DNA of 64,000 bases, from assembly GCA_002319795.1 (NCBI GenBank), contig DCFU01000043.1:84330-148329 (forward strand), given 5' to 3'. Below the pieces are notes generated by a model that was given only the letters and a program-made list of their open reading frames with translations, was not told the DNA's origin and did not search any database. The DNA comes from Megamonas sp. UBA1796 (lineage in GTDB: Bacteria; Bacillota; Negativicutes; Selenomonadales; Selenomonadaceae). Numbering within the stretch: the first letter of the stretch is position 1; every line of letters starts with the position of its first letter. This document shows positions 46,371 to 55,158 of this stretch, piece after piece. A program made the position numbers and the translations under genes.

Positions 46371-47978
46371 TCAAAGTTCTTTCTTCAGAAAATCAGAAAT
46401 GCTTTCATTTTCCAATTCTTTTTTTGCCTGGACTAACTCTGTCTGGATGAGCCCATCAATCATTTTTATTCCCAAAAGCTCCACGGGGGCTTTATCATCC
46501 GTAAGTATATGATGCGTTTGACTTTGGCAGGCCTGCAGGTGTGTATCTATGTCTTGCATGAGCCGCCTGAGTGCGGGATCTGTCAGGGTGGTACTGTTTT
46601 GGGATAATGCCGTGGCCGGTTCTGTCTGCTGACTGGCGAATAGCTCACGATTGGTCATGTTTTTGACATCAATCGTATTGACATGCCTGAAGACAGAAAG
46701 AATGGTGTCTGTCAGATAGCTGTTTATACCGTCCGGGTCCGTGGTGTGCATATTCATATTGACAACCATGATGCCGTTTGGTTTCAAGTGATTGTTTACT
46801 ACGGTGAAGAATTCTTTGGAGGACATATGGAACGGGATTGTGATATCCTGATAGGCATCAACCATGATGACATCGTATTTTTTATCCGAAGCGTTCAGAT
46901 ACGCACGCCCGTCATACGTAGTTACAGGGATTGTATTTGGCAGGGAAAAATATGTATGTGCCAGATTAGTGATTTTTTGGTCGATTTCGATGCCTTCAAT
47001 GGTTGCATGTGGAAAATATTTTTTACATTGGCGGGCATAGGTTCCGGTACCCATGCCCAGCACCAGGATGTCCATGGGCTGGCTGGCGGAGGCTCCGGCC
47101 ATCACAGGTGCGGCGAGTGCGTAGTCATAGTACATTCCCGTAAGGCTTTCATCTTTTTTCATGATGGATTGGACACCAAAAATTACGTTGGTAGAAAGAA
47201 TGATGCTGTCATCGGTATTTTTTACCTGAAGATAATTATAGATGGACTCGCCTTCATATAAGAGATTCTGGTTCCAAAAAGCAAAGTGTCCGGAGTTGCT
47301 GAACAGAGTGCAGAGAATGAACAAAAGACAGGCTGCTATGGTTTGGATTCTTTTGGTTTTGGCACTGAAGAAGTAAATGCTGCCAAGCAACAGTAATACT
47401 GCGGAAAAAATAAGGAAGGTAATAGCCGTACCGACAGCAGGGATGGTTACAAAGGTCGGTAAAAAAGTACCAAGGATACTGCCAATCGTATTGAAGGCTC
47501 CAAGCGTGCCAATGATTTTCCCATTCGTTTCCAGATTATCGGTACAGTATTTCGCGAGTGACGGTGTCACTGTACCAAGCAGCAGCAGAGGATATACGAA
47601 AAGGAACATACAGGTCAGAAAGGCTGCGAGAATGAGGAAGTTCGTATTGATGGTTAAAATAAGGATGCCTGAAATGAGCAGGATGATATATTTTCCAAGC
47701 ACTGGTATCGCAGCAATCCATACAGCAGCAATGAGAATCCGACGGTAAAGCCGGTCAGGGTTTGGGTCTTTATCGGCGCTGCGGCCGCCTACGATGTTTC
47801 CCAGGGCCATGGCAATCATGATGGTTCCGATAATGATGGTCCAGACAATTTGTGAAGAACTGAAATACGGGGCCAGCAAACGGCTGGCGCCAAGTTCCAC
47901 GGCCATTATGGACATACCAGCAAAAAATTCAGTCATATAGAGGTAATATTTGTTTCTTAGAATAGGACGTGTTTCCAT
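46371..47978 (-). CDS. Membrane-anchored spermidine-synthase-like protein
   Basis: 535 aa. The N-terminal half (residues 1-225) has six to seven membrane helices (EFFAGMSIMAVELGASRLLA, MIAMALGNIVGGRSADKDP). The soluble C-terminal half has a SpeE-type Rossmann methyltransferase-like fold with LVLGMGTGTYARQCKKYFPH, IEGIEIDQKI and YDVIMVDAYQD. The spermidine synthase gatekeeping residues cannot be confirmed by eye. Such fused proteins are widespread, and true aminopropyltransferase activity is not assured. Ribosome site GAGGAG 8 bases before the ATG. Confidence 0.85.
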   Translation of the reverse strand: METRPILRNKYYLYMTEFFAGMSIMAVELGASRLLAPYFSSSQIVWTIIIGTIMIAMALGNIVGGRSADKDPNPDRLYRRILIAAVWIAAIPVLGKYIILLISGILILTINTNFLILAAFLTCMFLFVYPLLLLGTVTPSLAKYCTDNLETNGKIIGTLGAFNTIGSILGTFLPTFVTIPAVGTAITFLIFSAVLLLLGSIYFFSAKTKRIQTIAACLLFILCTLFSNSGHFAFWNQNLLYEGESIYNYLQVKNTDDSIILSTNVIFGVQSIMKKDESLTGMYYDYALAAPVMAGASASQPMDILVLGMGTGTYARQCKKYFPHATIEGIEIDQKITNLAHTYFSLPNTIPVTTYDGRAYLNASDKKYDVIMVDAYQDITIPFHMSSKEFFTVVNNHLKPNGIMVVNMNMHTTDPDGINSYLTDTILSVFRHVNTIDVKNMTNRELFASQQTEPATALSQNSTTLTDPALRRLMQDIDTHLQACQSQTHHILTDDKAPVELLGIKMIDGLIQTELVQAKKELENESISDFLKKEL

Positions 47979-48009
47979 AGTATGCGCTCCTCTTTTGTTA
48001 TTGGTTTCT

Positions 48010-48042
48010 AGTGTATCACATAGACTTGGTTCCTGGTCAAGT
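48010..48042 (-). promoter_or_regulatory. Possible MerR-type promoter of the spermidine-synthase-like gene
   Basis: On the minus strand TTGACC (complement of 48035-48040) and TACACT (complement of 48010-48015) are 19 bases apart, the lengthened spacer of MerR-activated promoters. The dyad ACTTG-N9-CAAGT covers 48024-48042. An alternative 17-base reading uses GATACA. The rest of 47979-48138 shows nothing else definite. Confidence 0.4.
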
Positions 48043-48138
48043 TTATTTTCAGATGGGCTATTCTTGGGGTTGATTCTTTTAGAGCTTTTTCAGAGCTATA
48101 CGCTATGACGGATTTTTCATGTATACATAAAAAAGTGC

Positions 48139-48168
48139 TGGACAAATAAGGGCTGAATATGCTATTAT
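48139..48168 (+). promoter_or_regulatory. Promoter of the glutamine synthetase gene
   Basis: TGGACA (48139-48144), 18 bases, TATTAT (48163-48168) with an extended -10 (TGC just before). It would give a 155-base leader. Confidence 0.55.
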
Positions 48169-48205
48169 ATGACCTGTAAGAGATATATAGGGCATGGCGA
48201 TGAGG

Positions 48206-48275
48206 CCATATGATACTGTTGAGGTGAAGCAGGTTTAGGTGTATCTGCGGGGCAGTCTGTCATATGGTATTTTTG
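48206..48275 (+). ncRNA. Structured mRNA leader before glutamine synthetase
   Basis: Nested pairing: CCATATGA (48206-48213) with TCATATGG (48260-48267), ACTG (48215-48218) with CAGT (48253-48256), and GCAG (48229-48232) with CTGC (48245-48248). TATTTTTG follows the outer stem. This could be an attenuator-like cis-regulatory RNA. I do not recognise a known riboswitch class. Confidence 0.4.
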
Positions 48276-48329
48276 TTGCCAAAAAACGTTAGTCTGTCAA
48301 ATAAAATGATTAAAAAGGTGGTACAAAAA

Positions 48330-50216
48330 ATGGAAGATTTATTGTATGTGATTCCTGCTAATTCTTCAAAAGAGGATATTTTGTCGGCATTGAAAGCGCA
48401 TCCGGAAATTAAGTTTGTTTCTCTTGTCGGTATCGATCTTGCCGGTAACGATACAGATGAAAAGATTCCAATGGGGATTTTCCTTAAGGATATTGATGAT
48501 TTCTATGCTGGGACTGCCGTACAGACCGATGGTTCTTCGGTCGTACTTACAGGTATTGCTACGCTTAATAATGCTAAAGTTGATATGCCAATCGATCCGA
48601 GTGTTAATTGGTTTATTGATTATAATTATGAATTTTTTGATGAAGAGACAGAAAAACCTGTAGGTACATTGCGTATACCGGCTTTCCTGATTCATGAAGG
48701 CAAGCGTGTTGATTCCCGTGCTGTATTAAAGGATACTTTGGCTTTTGTAAAGAAGGAGCTTTTGGGACTCTTCAAGAAGCACCCATCTATATCCGGGTTG
48801 GAGCATATAAATGCCGCGGAGATAGAGGATATCCAGTTTACCTCAGCAACCGAGCTGGAGTTTTGGGTAAAGACGCCGTTGGAGGAAGTCGATATAGAAG
48901 AAATGTCTGCTTCGCAGGTCATGCAGGAACAGTATTGGCAGCGTACGCATGGTGCAGTGCGCACGGCTCTTGAACATGTCGTTCTGCGTGTCAATGCATA
49001 TGGTCTGGGTGTAGAGATGGGGCATAAAGAAGTGGGCGGCCTCAAAGCTCAAATCGATGAATCTGGTAATATGACGCATGTCTGTGAGCAGATTGAGTTG
49101 GATTGGAAATATGCAGATGCATTGCAGGCAGCGGATAATGAATTGCTGGTTCGTACAATTGTTAGAGAAATTTTCCGTGAAAATGGTATGGAAGTAAGCT
49201 TTAAAGCCAAACCGATGATTGGTCTGGCTGGTAATGGCGAACATACCCATATTGGCATGGCAGGAGTTCTTAAGGGAGGAAAGGTCGTTAATCTCTTCTC
49301 TCCCAAGGAAATGACCAAAGATTTCATGAGTGCGGTAGGATACGGTGCCATTATGGGGCTTCTGAAGCATTATGAGGTTATAAATCCGTTTGTTTCCGCT
49401 ACGAATGATTCGCTGAACCGTTTGAAGCCAGGCTTTGAAGCTCCGGTTTGCATTGTAACTTCGTTGGGTCATTCTCCGGCAGTTCCATCCCGGAATCGTA
49501 CGATTCTGGCTGGTTTGGTACGAGATATCCAGAATCCGTATGCTACACGTTTTGAGCTTCGTGCCTGCAATCCATATACGAATACTTATATTGTGCTGGC
49601 AGCTATTTATTCCGTGGTTCTTGATGGAGTGAGGGTCGCTGTAACCAAAACGACAGGTGAACTTTGTGCGGAGCTTTCGAAAGAGGCCGGGGCTGAGGGC
49701 TTCTACTTTGAGAAGGAGCGTGCATATCGCAGCGAGGATGATGTATTCGAGGATTATACGGAAGAGGAACGAAACCGTCTTTTTGGGGCTCCTCCGGCTA
49801 CGGTTTGGGAAAATGTGTCGAATCTTGGCAACTATCCAGAAAAGAGAACCGTCATTACTGCAGGCGGTGCGTTGTCTGATCAGATTATAGAGGCGTTTGT
49901 TGGCGGGGCGCTGCTTCGCTGGAAGACGGAGATTATCAGGCGCATCATTCCTGAAAATCGTGACATTGTTAGGAAGGCAAAAGAAATTCAAGCTTCCTTC
50001 GTAACGGATCAGGATTCGTATAATTGGAATAAAATCAATGGGATCCGTACATATCTTGCAAAAGATAGCATTGATGAAAAATCCTTGTTCACTTTGCTTA
50101 TTAATGCTTTGAATGAGGGGGATTATGCGACGGCCTCAGGATTACAGGTTGAGATGTATGATAAAGTTGAGGAACTGAAGACCCTGTATGATGCTTATCA
50201 TAAGAATATGATTTAA
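48330..50216 (+). CDS. glnA: Glutamine synthetase, atypical long form
   Basis: Makes glutamine from glutamate, ammonia and ATP. 628 aa, longer than type I (about 450-470) and shorter than GlnN type III (about 700). The active-site order is that of the family: ATELEFWV, NGEHTHIGMAG, SATNDSLNRLKPGFEAPV, SRNRTILAG and FELRACNPYTNTYIVLAAIY. The extra length lies in the N-terminal part and a C-terminal helical region after about residue 480. Start ATG 48330 follows AAAGGTGG with 8 bases; the frame is open to 48264. Downstream terminator present. Subclass uncertain. Confidence 0.85.
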   Translation: MEDLLYVIPANSSKEDILSALKAHPEIKFVSLVGIDLAGNDTDEKIPMGIFLKDIDDFYAGTAVQTDGSSVVLTGIATLNNAKVDMPIDPSVNWFIDYNYEFFDEETEKPVGTLRIPAFLIHEGKRVDSRAVLKDTLAFVKKELLGLFKKHPSISGLEHINAAEIEDIQFTSATELEFWVKTPLEEVDIEEMSASQVMQEQYWQRTHGAVRTALEHVVLRVNAYGLGVEMGHKEVGGLKAQIDESGNMTHVCEQIELDWKYADALQAADNELLVRTIVREIFRENGMEVSFKAKPMIGLAGNGEHTHIGMAGVLKGGKVVNLFSPKEMTKDFMSAVGYGAIMGLLKHYEVINPFVSATNDSLNRLKPGFEAPVCIVTSLGHSPAVPSRNRTILAGLVRDIQNPYATRFELRACNPYTNTYIVLAAIYSVVLDGVRVAVTKTTGELCAELSKEAGAEGFYFEKERAYRSEDDVFEDYTEEERNRLFGAPPATVWENVSNLGNYPEKRTVITAGGALSDQIIEAFVGGALLRWKTEIIRRIIPENRDIVRKAKEIQASFVTDQDSYNWNKINGIRTYLAKDSIDEKSLFTLLINALNEGDYATASGLQVEMYDKVEELKTLYDAYHKNMI

Positions 50217-50246
50217 TATCTAAAAAACGTAATAAATAGGCTAACT

Positions 50247-50276
50247 CAAGCGCTGATTGTCTGCAATCAGCGCTTG
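50247..50276 (+). terminator. Terminator after glutamine synthetase
   Basis: Perfect 13-bp arms CAAGCGCTGATTG (50247-50259) and CAATCAGCGCTTG (50264-50276), loop TCTG, then TCTGCGTTTTT. Confidence 0.85.
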
Positions 50277-50328
50277 TCTGCGTTTTTGGAGGAGAGTAGC
50301 TTTTCCAAGATTTCTGCTGTATTTGTTC

Positions 50329-50424
50329 GGTTCGTCTTACTACAAACTTAAATATGAACGCATTTCTAAAATAAGAGGTAAGAAAAGAGCGATTATTGTT
50401 ATTGCTAGAATGATTCTCAACTAA
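50329..50424 (+). pseudogene. Remnant of an IS110-type transposase C-terminus
   Basis: In one frame ending at TAA 50422-50424 the translation reads YYKLKYERISKIRGKKRAII followed by VIARMILN. This resembles the basic C-terminal segment (YxRIxKRRGKKRAIIAIAR-like) of IS110/IS1111-family transposases as I remember it. Nothing upstream encodes the RuvC-like catalytic part, so at most it is a scar. It marks the left edge of the accessory region. Confidence 0.35.
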
Positions 50425-50510
50425 GGCTATTAAACAAGCTTTGAAATATTTCAGTTCTCTGTTTGTTGGTTCTCCGTAATTCGTATAGATTTTCTGATTA
50501 AGTGCAGAAT

Positions 50511-50558
50511 AATCAAGCCTGTCTCCTGGCTCACTCCAGGAGACAGGCTTGATTTTTT
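50511..50558 (+). terminator. Strong orphan terminator in the 660-bp gene-free stretch
   Basis: Perfect 19-bp arms (50511-50529 and 50536-50554; begins AATCAAGCCTGTCTCC), loop CTCACT, followed by a run ending in TTTT. No intact gene precedes it between 50277 and 50510, only the transposase-like scar. It may be the terminator of a lost gene or of an unrecognised small RNA. From 50559 to 50760 I see only a 38-codon open stretch without a start signal. Confidence 0.8.
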
Positions 50559-50765
50559 CATAAACATGCAGTTTCTACTCTTGTATCAATTTATTGTACA
50601 GGAGAAAATACGAACTTTTTGTTTAGAGAATGGGATGAATTACAGACGATGAATTTCATGAGCCTGGGTTTCGTTTCATGGATATGTTGCATAGTGGAAG
50701 TAGAAAATGGAAGCAGACTATTCCACTATGTGTATGTGACGTAGAAGGTTTTTAAGTACAAAGAT

Positions 50766-50847
50766 TTTTTGTAGAAAATGAAAATTTATACTGTTTGATT
50801 TGGATTGTATAATGTATTACTATGAATTTAAAGAAAAATTAAGCAAT
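50766..50847 (+). promoter_or_regulatory. Two-block regulatory region of the RraA-like operon (copy 1)
   Basis: Distal block TTTTTGTAGAAA (50766-50777), a -10 TATAAT (50808-50813) with -35 TTTATA (50785-50790, spacing 17), and a 31-base proximal element (50817-50847, core TTTAAAGAAAAAT). A near-identical arrangement with the same spacing lies before 55262. The proximal element begins about at the RNA start, so it could be an operator or a 5' leader signal. Confidence 0.65.
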
Positions 50848-50879
50848 ACAAAAAATACAATCTATTGGAGGAACTTATC

Positions 50880-51581
50880 ATGTCAATTGGAAATCGAGTC
50901 TATTTGAGAAAACCTGAGGCGCCGCAGGAGCTGCTGGACGCCTTTGCCCAGATACCGGCAGCTAACATCGCTGACAGTGTCGGCCGCCTGTGTGCCATGC
51001 ATCCGCGCATCCGCCTGATGTCAAGCCCGGATCAGCCGGTGTCTGTCGGCCGCGCTATTACGGTAAAGAGTCGTGCTGGTGATAATCTGATGCTGCATAA
51101 GGCATTGAATATGGCGCAGGAACATGATGTCATCCTAGTGACGAACGATACGGGCGAGTCCTATCGGGCACTTATGGGAGAAATCATGTTTACTTTTGCT
51201 GCTTATAAGAAGCTGGCCGGGATTATTCTGGATGCTCCGCTGCGTGATATAGATGCTGTAAAGAAGATGAAGCTGCCAATCTACGCACAGTGTACGAATC
51301 CAGGCGGTCCTTATAAGGATGGCACTGGTGAGGTCAATGTGCCGGTTTCCTGCGGTGGGATTAGTGTGAATCCAGGCGATCTGGTGGTTATGGATGCGGA
51401 TGGGATTGTGGTAGTTCCGTTGCAGGATGCAGACGAGACACTGCGGGCAGCACGGGCCTTCCAAAAACAGGATGCAGCTAAGGTGGTGGCCGCTGCAACC
51501 GGTCAGGCAAAGCGGGGATGGGTGGAAAATAAACTTGAGGAGCACGGAACAGAAATTATTGATGCCTGTTACCTGAAGTAA
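50880..51581 (+). CDS. RraA-family protein, probable 4-hydroxy-2-oxoacid (HMG/CHA-type) aldolase
   Basis: 233 aa from ATG 50880 (GGAGGA 8 bases before). RraA/MenG-like fold: AANIADSVGRLCAMHPRIRL, GRAITVKSRAGDNLMLHKAL, GIILDAPLRDIDAVKKM with the Arg-Asp pair that binds oxoacid and metal in HMG aldolases, and GGISVNPGDLVVMDADGIVV. Family members either cleave 4-hydroxy-4-methyl(carboxymethyl)-2-oxoglutarate or inhibit RNase E. The catabolic neighbours favour the aldolase role. First gene of its unit; the dehydrogenase follows after 16 bases. Confidence 0.85.
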   Translation: MSIGNRVYLRKPEAPQELLDAFAQIPAANIADSVGRLCAMHPRIRLMSSPDQPVSVGRAITVKSRAGDNLMLHKALNMAQEHDVILVTNDTGESYRALMGEIMFTFAAYKKLAGIILDAPLRDIDAVKKMKLPIYAQCTNPGGPYKDGTGEVNVPVSCGGISVNPGDLVVMDADGIVVVPLQDADETLRAARAFQKQDAAKVVAAATGQAKRGWVENKLEEHGTEIIDACYLK

Positions 51582-51597
51582 GAAGGAGAGTACAGAT

Positions 51598-52587
51598 ATG
51601 GAAACGATCGCTTTGATGGGACCTTATGACGATGCTATCAAGAAGGTGTTGCGAGAGCAGGCTCCAGATTGTTTTGATTTTGTGGATGTACCCGATAAAA
51701 CAGCATTTCATTTGCTGCGACATGTAAACTACATCATCCTGCGCGTATTGGGCACATCTGGAGAACTCATCCGTTCTCTGCCGGATCTCAGGCTGATTCA
51801 GCGCTGGGGAGTTGGATTCGATAAGGTTGATATCCATGCGGCTGGAGAACGGAATATTCCGGTTGCTGTCACGCCGGGCATGAATGCGGCCTCTGTCTCG
51901 GAGATGGCGGTGCTACATATGTTGGCAGTATACCGCAAGTTACTTACGCTCCATAATAACGTAAAAAACGGACAGTGGCAACAGCCGGGACTGGCAAGCT
52001 GTTCCTATACGATTTGTGGCAAAACGGTGGGATTGGTAGGTCTGGGGAATATCGGTAAGATGGTCGCGAAAAAGGTTCAAGCCTTTGGCGCCGAGGTGCA
52101 GTATTATGATCTGTTTCGTCTGTCATCAGTAGAAGAGTTGAAGCTGGGGATACGTTATCTGGAGCTGAAAGAGTTGATGAGAAGCTCCGATATTATCAGT
52201 CTGCATGTGCCGCTGACGGATGCAACGCATAATATGATCAATCGTGAAGCACTGAGCCTCATGAAACCCGAGGCTATTCTGGTCAATACAGCCCGTGGCG
52301 GTCTTGTACAGGAAGAGGCATTGGCGGAGGCCCTGCGTATGCATAAAATTCTGGGAGCTGGTTTGGATTGTCAGGAGTCTGAACCGCCAACACCGAATCA
52401 GTCTTTGCTGCAGTTGGATAATGTGGTGCTTACACCGCATATGGGGGGCAGTACGATGGATACAAGCCTGAATATGGCCAAGCACTGCATTGAGAATATC
52501 GTTCGGATCAGCCGGGGAGAGGAACTGCCGCTGCGAGATGTGGTAAATAGGGAGTACCTGCCCAAACGGAAGACACAGACGTTGTAG
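51598..52587 (+). CDS. D-isomer-specific 2-hydroxyacid dehydrogenase
   Basis: NAD(P)-dependent reduction of a 2-oxoacid, or the reverse. 329 aa. NAD-binding GLVGLGNIGKMVAKKVQAFG (about residue 146-165). Catalytic Arg in LVNTARGGLVQEEALAEAL (about 232), Glu in DCQESEPP, His in VVLTPHMGGSTMDTSLNM (about 280). Resembles SerA/hydroxypyruvate reductase types; no ACT domain. GAAGGAGAG precedes the ATG. Confidence 0.92.
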   Translation: METIALMGPYDDAIKKVLREQAPDCFDFVDVPDKTAFHLLRHVNYIILRVLGTSGELIRSLPDLRLIQRWGVGFDKVDIHAAGERNIPVAVTPGMNAASVSEMAVLHMLAVYRKLLTLHNNVKNGQWQQPGLASCSYTICGKTVGLVGLGNIGKMVAKKVQAFGAEVQYYDLFRLSSVEELKLGIRYLELKELMRSSDIISLHVPLTDATHNMINREALSLMKPEAILVNTARGGLVQEEALAEALRMHKILGAGLDCQESEPPTPNQSLLQLDNVVLTPHMGGSTMDTSLNMAKHCIENIVRISRGEELPLRDVVNREYLPKRKTQTL

Positions 52588-52639
52588 TTCGGCAAAAGAT
52601 TTCTGATACCAAGCACTCATTTTTGAAGGAGTTGGAAAT

Positions 52640-54107
52640 ATGGCGATCAAATCTGTATCAACGATTCCGGCTGTATCTAAAGGTGCAAAGCTGGATATTT
52701 GGCGCAAGAAAGTCGGATTTCCTCTAACGGCAATCCTGTTTGCCGGAGTTCTGCTTATGCCGCTGCCGGACGGACTGACAGTTGCGGGACAGCGGGCACT
52801 GGCCATATTGGTAGCGCTGGTTACATTGTATCTTACGGAGCCGGTTGAGCTGGCGGTAGCAAGCATCATGGTTGTGCCAGCGGCGGTGCTTTTGGGACTC
52901 GGTAAGACCTCGCAAGTGCTGATGAATTTCGCGACAAGCCCAATTTTTTTGTTGGTAGGGGCAATTATCATGTCTGCCGCTATGGAAAAGACAGGATTGG
53001 CAGAACGCTTTACGTATTACCTGCTTTCGAAGATTGGCTGCTCTGCAAAGCATATTACATTGGGCGTTACTATGGTGCTGGCCTTTATGATTCCATCCAC
53101 GACAGCGCGTACGGCTATCCTGCTGCCTGTCTGTCTGGGCATCATCAGGCCTCTACAATCAGGTAAATAACATTGAGGAGGGGGTACGTTCACGATTTGC
53201 AGTGGGCTTGCTGTTGACACTGGCCTTTACGAATTCGACAATTTGTGCGGGTATACTCACGGCGACAACGCCGAATCCTATAACCATTGATTATATCCGG
53301 CAGGCAAGTGGCGTTACAATTTCCTATATGGACTGGTTGCTTTATGGGTTTCCGCCGGCTTTTGTCATGACCATGATTACGTGGTGGTTCCTGCGCCGTA
53401 CTTTTCGTCCGGAACAGGAAGAGATTCCCGGCGGCGGTGAATATATCCGGAAAAAGCTGGCGGAAAAGGGAAAAATGACTGGGGCAGAATGGCGTACACT
53501 CTTCGTGTTCCTGCTGGTCATCCTACTTTGGGCCACGGGTGGTATCACGAAGATTGATACCACAGTAGCTTGTTTTTTGGGGGCAAGCCTGCTTTTTATG
53601 CCAAAGTTCGGTGTAATTCGCTGGAAGGATACAAACCGTGATGCAGCCTACCATATCCTGATGATTAGCGGTGGTGCACTTGCCATGGGTAGCTTCCTGC
53701 TGCAGACCGGTGCTGCGAAATAGCTGGCGCTGAGAACACTGAATTCTTTGGGACTGGTTGGCGCATCGAGCTTTGTCATCATCAGTGTTGTACTGTTTAT
53801 AGTTCAGTTCTCGCGTATCGGTTTTTTTGGCACGACGGGTCTTACCGCTCTTTTTATGCCGGTCGTGGTAGCATTTGCCGCTGCGGCGGAGATGCCGGTA
53901 ATGTCGCTGGCACTGCCAGCAGGCATGATTATCGGTGCATTTCCGTTTCTGATGTTCTACAATACGATTTCCAATCTGCTGGTCTATGGAACCGGGTATC
54001 TGAAGGTCGGTGATTTTCCCCGTGTGGGCGGGGTGCTCTGCCTGATCGGCGTCGTGCTCTATGTTGTTTGTGCAGCCACCTACTGGCGTGCACTGGAGTT
54101 GTTTTAG
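52640..54107 (+). pseudogene. SLC13/DASS-type carboxylate:sodium symporter, broken by a frameshift and a stop
   Basis: Three consecutive pieces form one transporter of about 485 aa. Piece 1 (from 52640) reads through helices such as IFLLVGAIIMSAAMEKTGLA and FMIPSTTARTAILLPVCLGI. After GIIR one extra base in AGGCCT (about 53147-53152) shifts the frame. Removing it restores LYNQVNNIEEGVRSRFAVGL and the rest of piece 2 (from about 53160). Piece 2 ends at TAG 53721-53723 after QTGAAK, and the same frame then continues LALRTLNSLGLVGASSF to 54107, so TAG most likely replaced a Trp codon. With both breaks no full-length carrier can be made. It probably once imported the substrate of the neighbouring enzymes. 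Confidence 0.88.
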
Positions 54108-54149
54108 ATAGAGGGGAGAGTTCTGCTGGCATTTTCCCTTCTAAAAGGC

Positions 54150-55136
54150 CTATTCAGCCAGGATTTCCGGATCCTCATAGCTGAAGGACAGGACGGTCGT
54201 GTTGATGGTTTTGAAATCGGTCCGGAGTAAATCGCAGAAGTATTGGGCGTATTTAGGGAAATAGCGTTTTTTGTGGTGAACGAGAAACAGATTGTGATAA
54301 AGTGGCCTGTTTTTATAGAGAATAGGGAAAATGTTGATGTCCTCTGACATCATTGGCAGGGAATAAAGCAGGCGGACCTGCGTCATGAAACAGGCAGCTA
54401 ATGCGTTGGAACAGATCGAGTCAGCCAATGAGGTGTATTTGGAGCTTAGATAAATCGTGGGTGAGAAGCCGGCTTCCTCAAAGCAGCGGGATATTGCTGT
54501 ACCGAGGTGGTTAGCAGTGGACATGATGAAGTAGGGGAGCTGTGAGAAATCCTGTAGGCGGGCTCCGTTGACAGAGTTCTGTTTCAGAGTGGATTTTTCT
54601 TCAGGGTAATATTTGTCGAGCAGTCGTTCAGAGATGCATAAATAAATCTGATCGTGGAGCATGAGCTCTGTCTCGAGGGTAGGAAGGTCTTCGTTCATGA
54701 TGCATAAGGCGATATCGACATCGCCATCGATGACTTTTTGCTGTAACGTGTCGCTGTTGTCATTCGTGAGTTGAATTTCCACGTTTGGATAAACAGCAGA
54801 AAATGCTGGCAATACGTGAGGTAGGCAGGTAGACGCCCGCAAAGGGCTGGCACCAACCCGCAGAAAACCACGGTTCTGGCTTTTAAGGTCAGCAAAGACA
54901 TCTTGGATATGCTTGTCTTGTTTCAGCATGGAACTCGCAAAATCACGCAGGTATATTCCGGCATCGGTGAGAATCAGTCGGCGTTTCCGGGTGAAGAGCT
55001 TTATCCCGTAATATTCTTCCAGGCGTAGGATGTGGTTGCTGAGGGTCTGCTGGGAGATGAACAAGCGTTCCGCTGTCCGGGTCATGTTCATATCCTGAGT
55101 CAGTTCCTTGAAATAATAAAGACTCTGCAAATTCAT
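54150..55136 (-). CDS. LysR-family regulator of the acid-degradation cluster
   Basis: 328 aa. ATG complementary to 55134-55136, six bases after AGAAGGTG on the minus strand; an in-frame GTG at 55145 is inferior. HTH MNLQSLYYFKELTQDMNMTR and AERLFISQQTLSNHILRLEE, effector domain with LRVGASPLRASTCLPHVLPA. Divergent from the DUF1932 dehydrogenase, with a 125-bp shared region that carries the conserved two-block element. Likely controls both units of the cluster. Confidence 0.93.
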   Translation of the reverse strand: MNLQSLYYFKELTQDMNMTRTAERLFISQQTLSNHILRLEEYYGIKLFTRKRRLILTDAGIYLRDFASSMLKQDKHIQDVFADLKSQNRGFLRVGASPLRASTCLPHVLPAFSAVYPNVEIQLTNDNSDTLQQKVIDGDVDIALCIMNEDLPTLETELMLHDQIYLCISERLLDKYYPEEKSTLKQNSVNGARLQDFSQLPYFIMSTANHLGTAISRCFEEAGFSPTIYLSSKYTSLADSICSNALAACFMTQVRLLYSLPMMSEDINIFPILYKNRPLYHNLFLVHHKKRYFPKYAQYFCDLLRTDFKTINTTVLSFSYEDPEILAE

Positions 55137-55158
55137 GAAGAGCACCTTCTACAATTTA

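Noticed and set aside
48843..49991. 382-aa ORF antisense to glutamine synthetase
   Set aside because: Shadow frame of a strongly supported gene; composition (many Cys, Ile, His) is unlike a real protein and no ribosome site is seen.
52126..52971. 281-aa minus-strand ORF across the dehydrogenase and carrier genes
   Set aside because: Spans the gap between two plus-strand genes but shows no domain, no start signal and follows codon-phase shadows.
52640..54107. Three separate small membrane proteins instead of one pseudogene
   Set aside because: Joining the pieces gives one continuous SLC13-like topology, and pieces 2 and 3 have no ribosome sites of their own.
54109..54142. Terminator between the broken carrier and lysR
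   Set aside because: Arms around AGGGGA/TTTCCC have mismatches and no T-run; not convincing.
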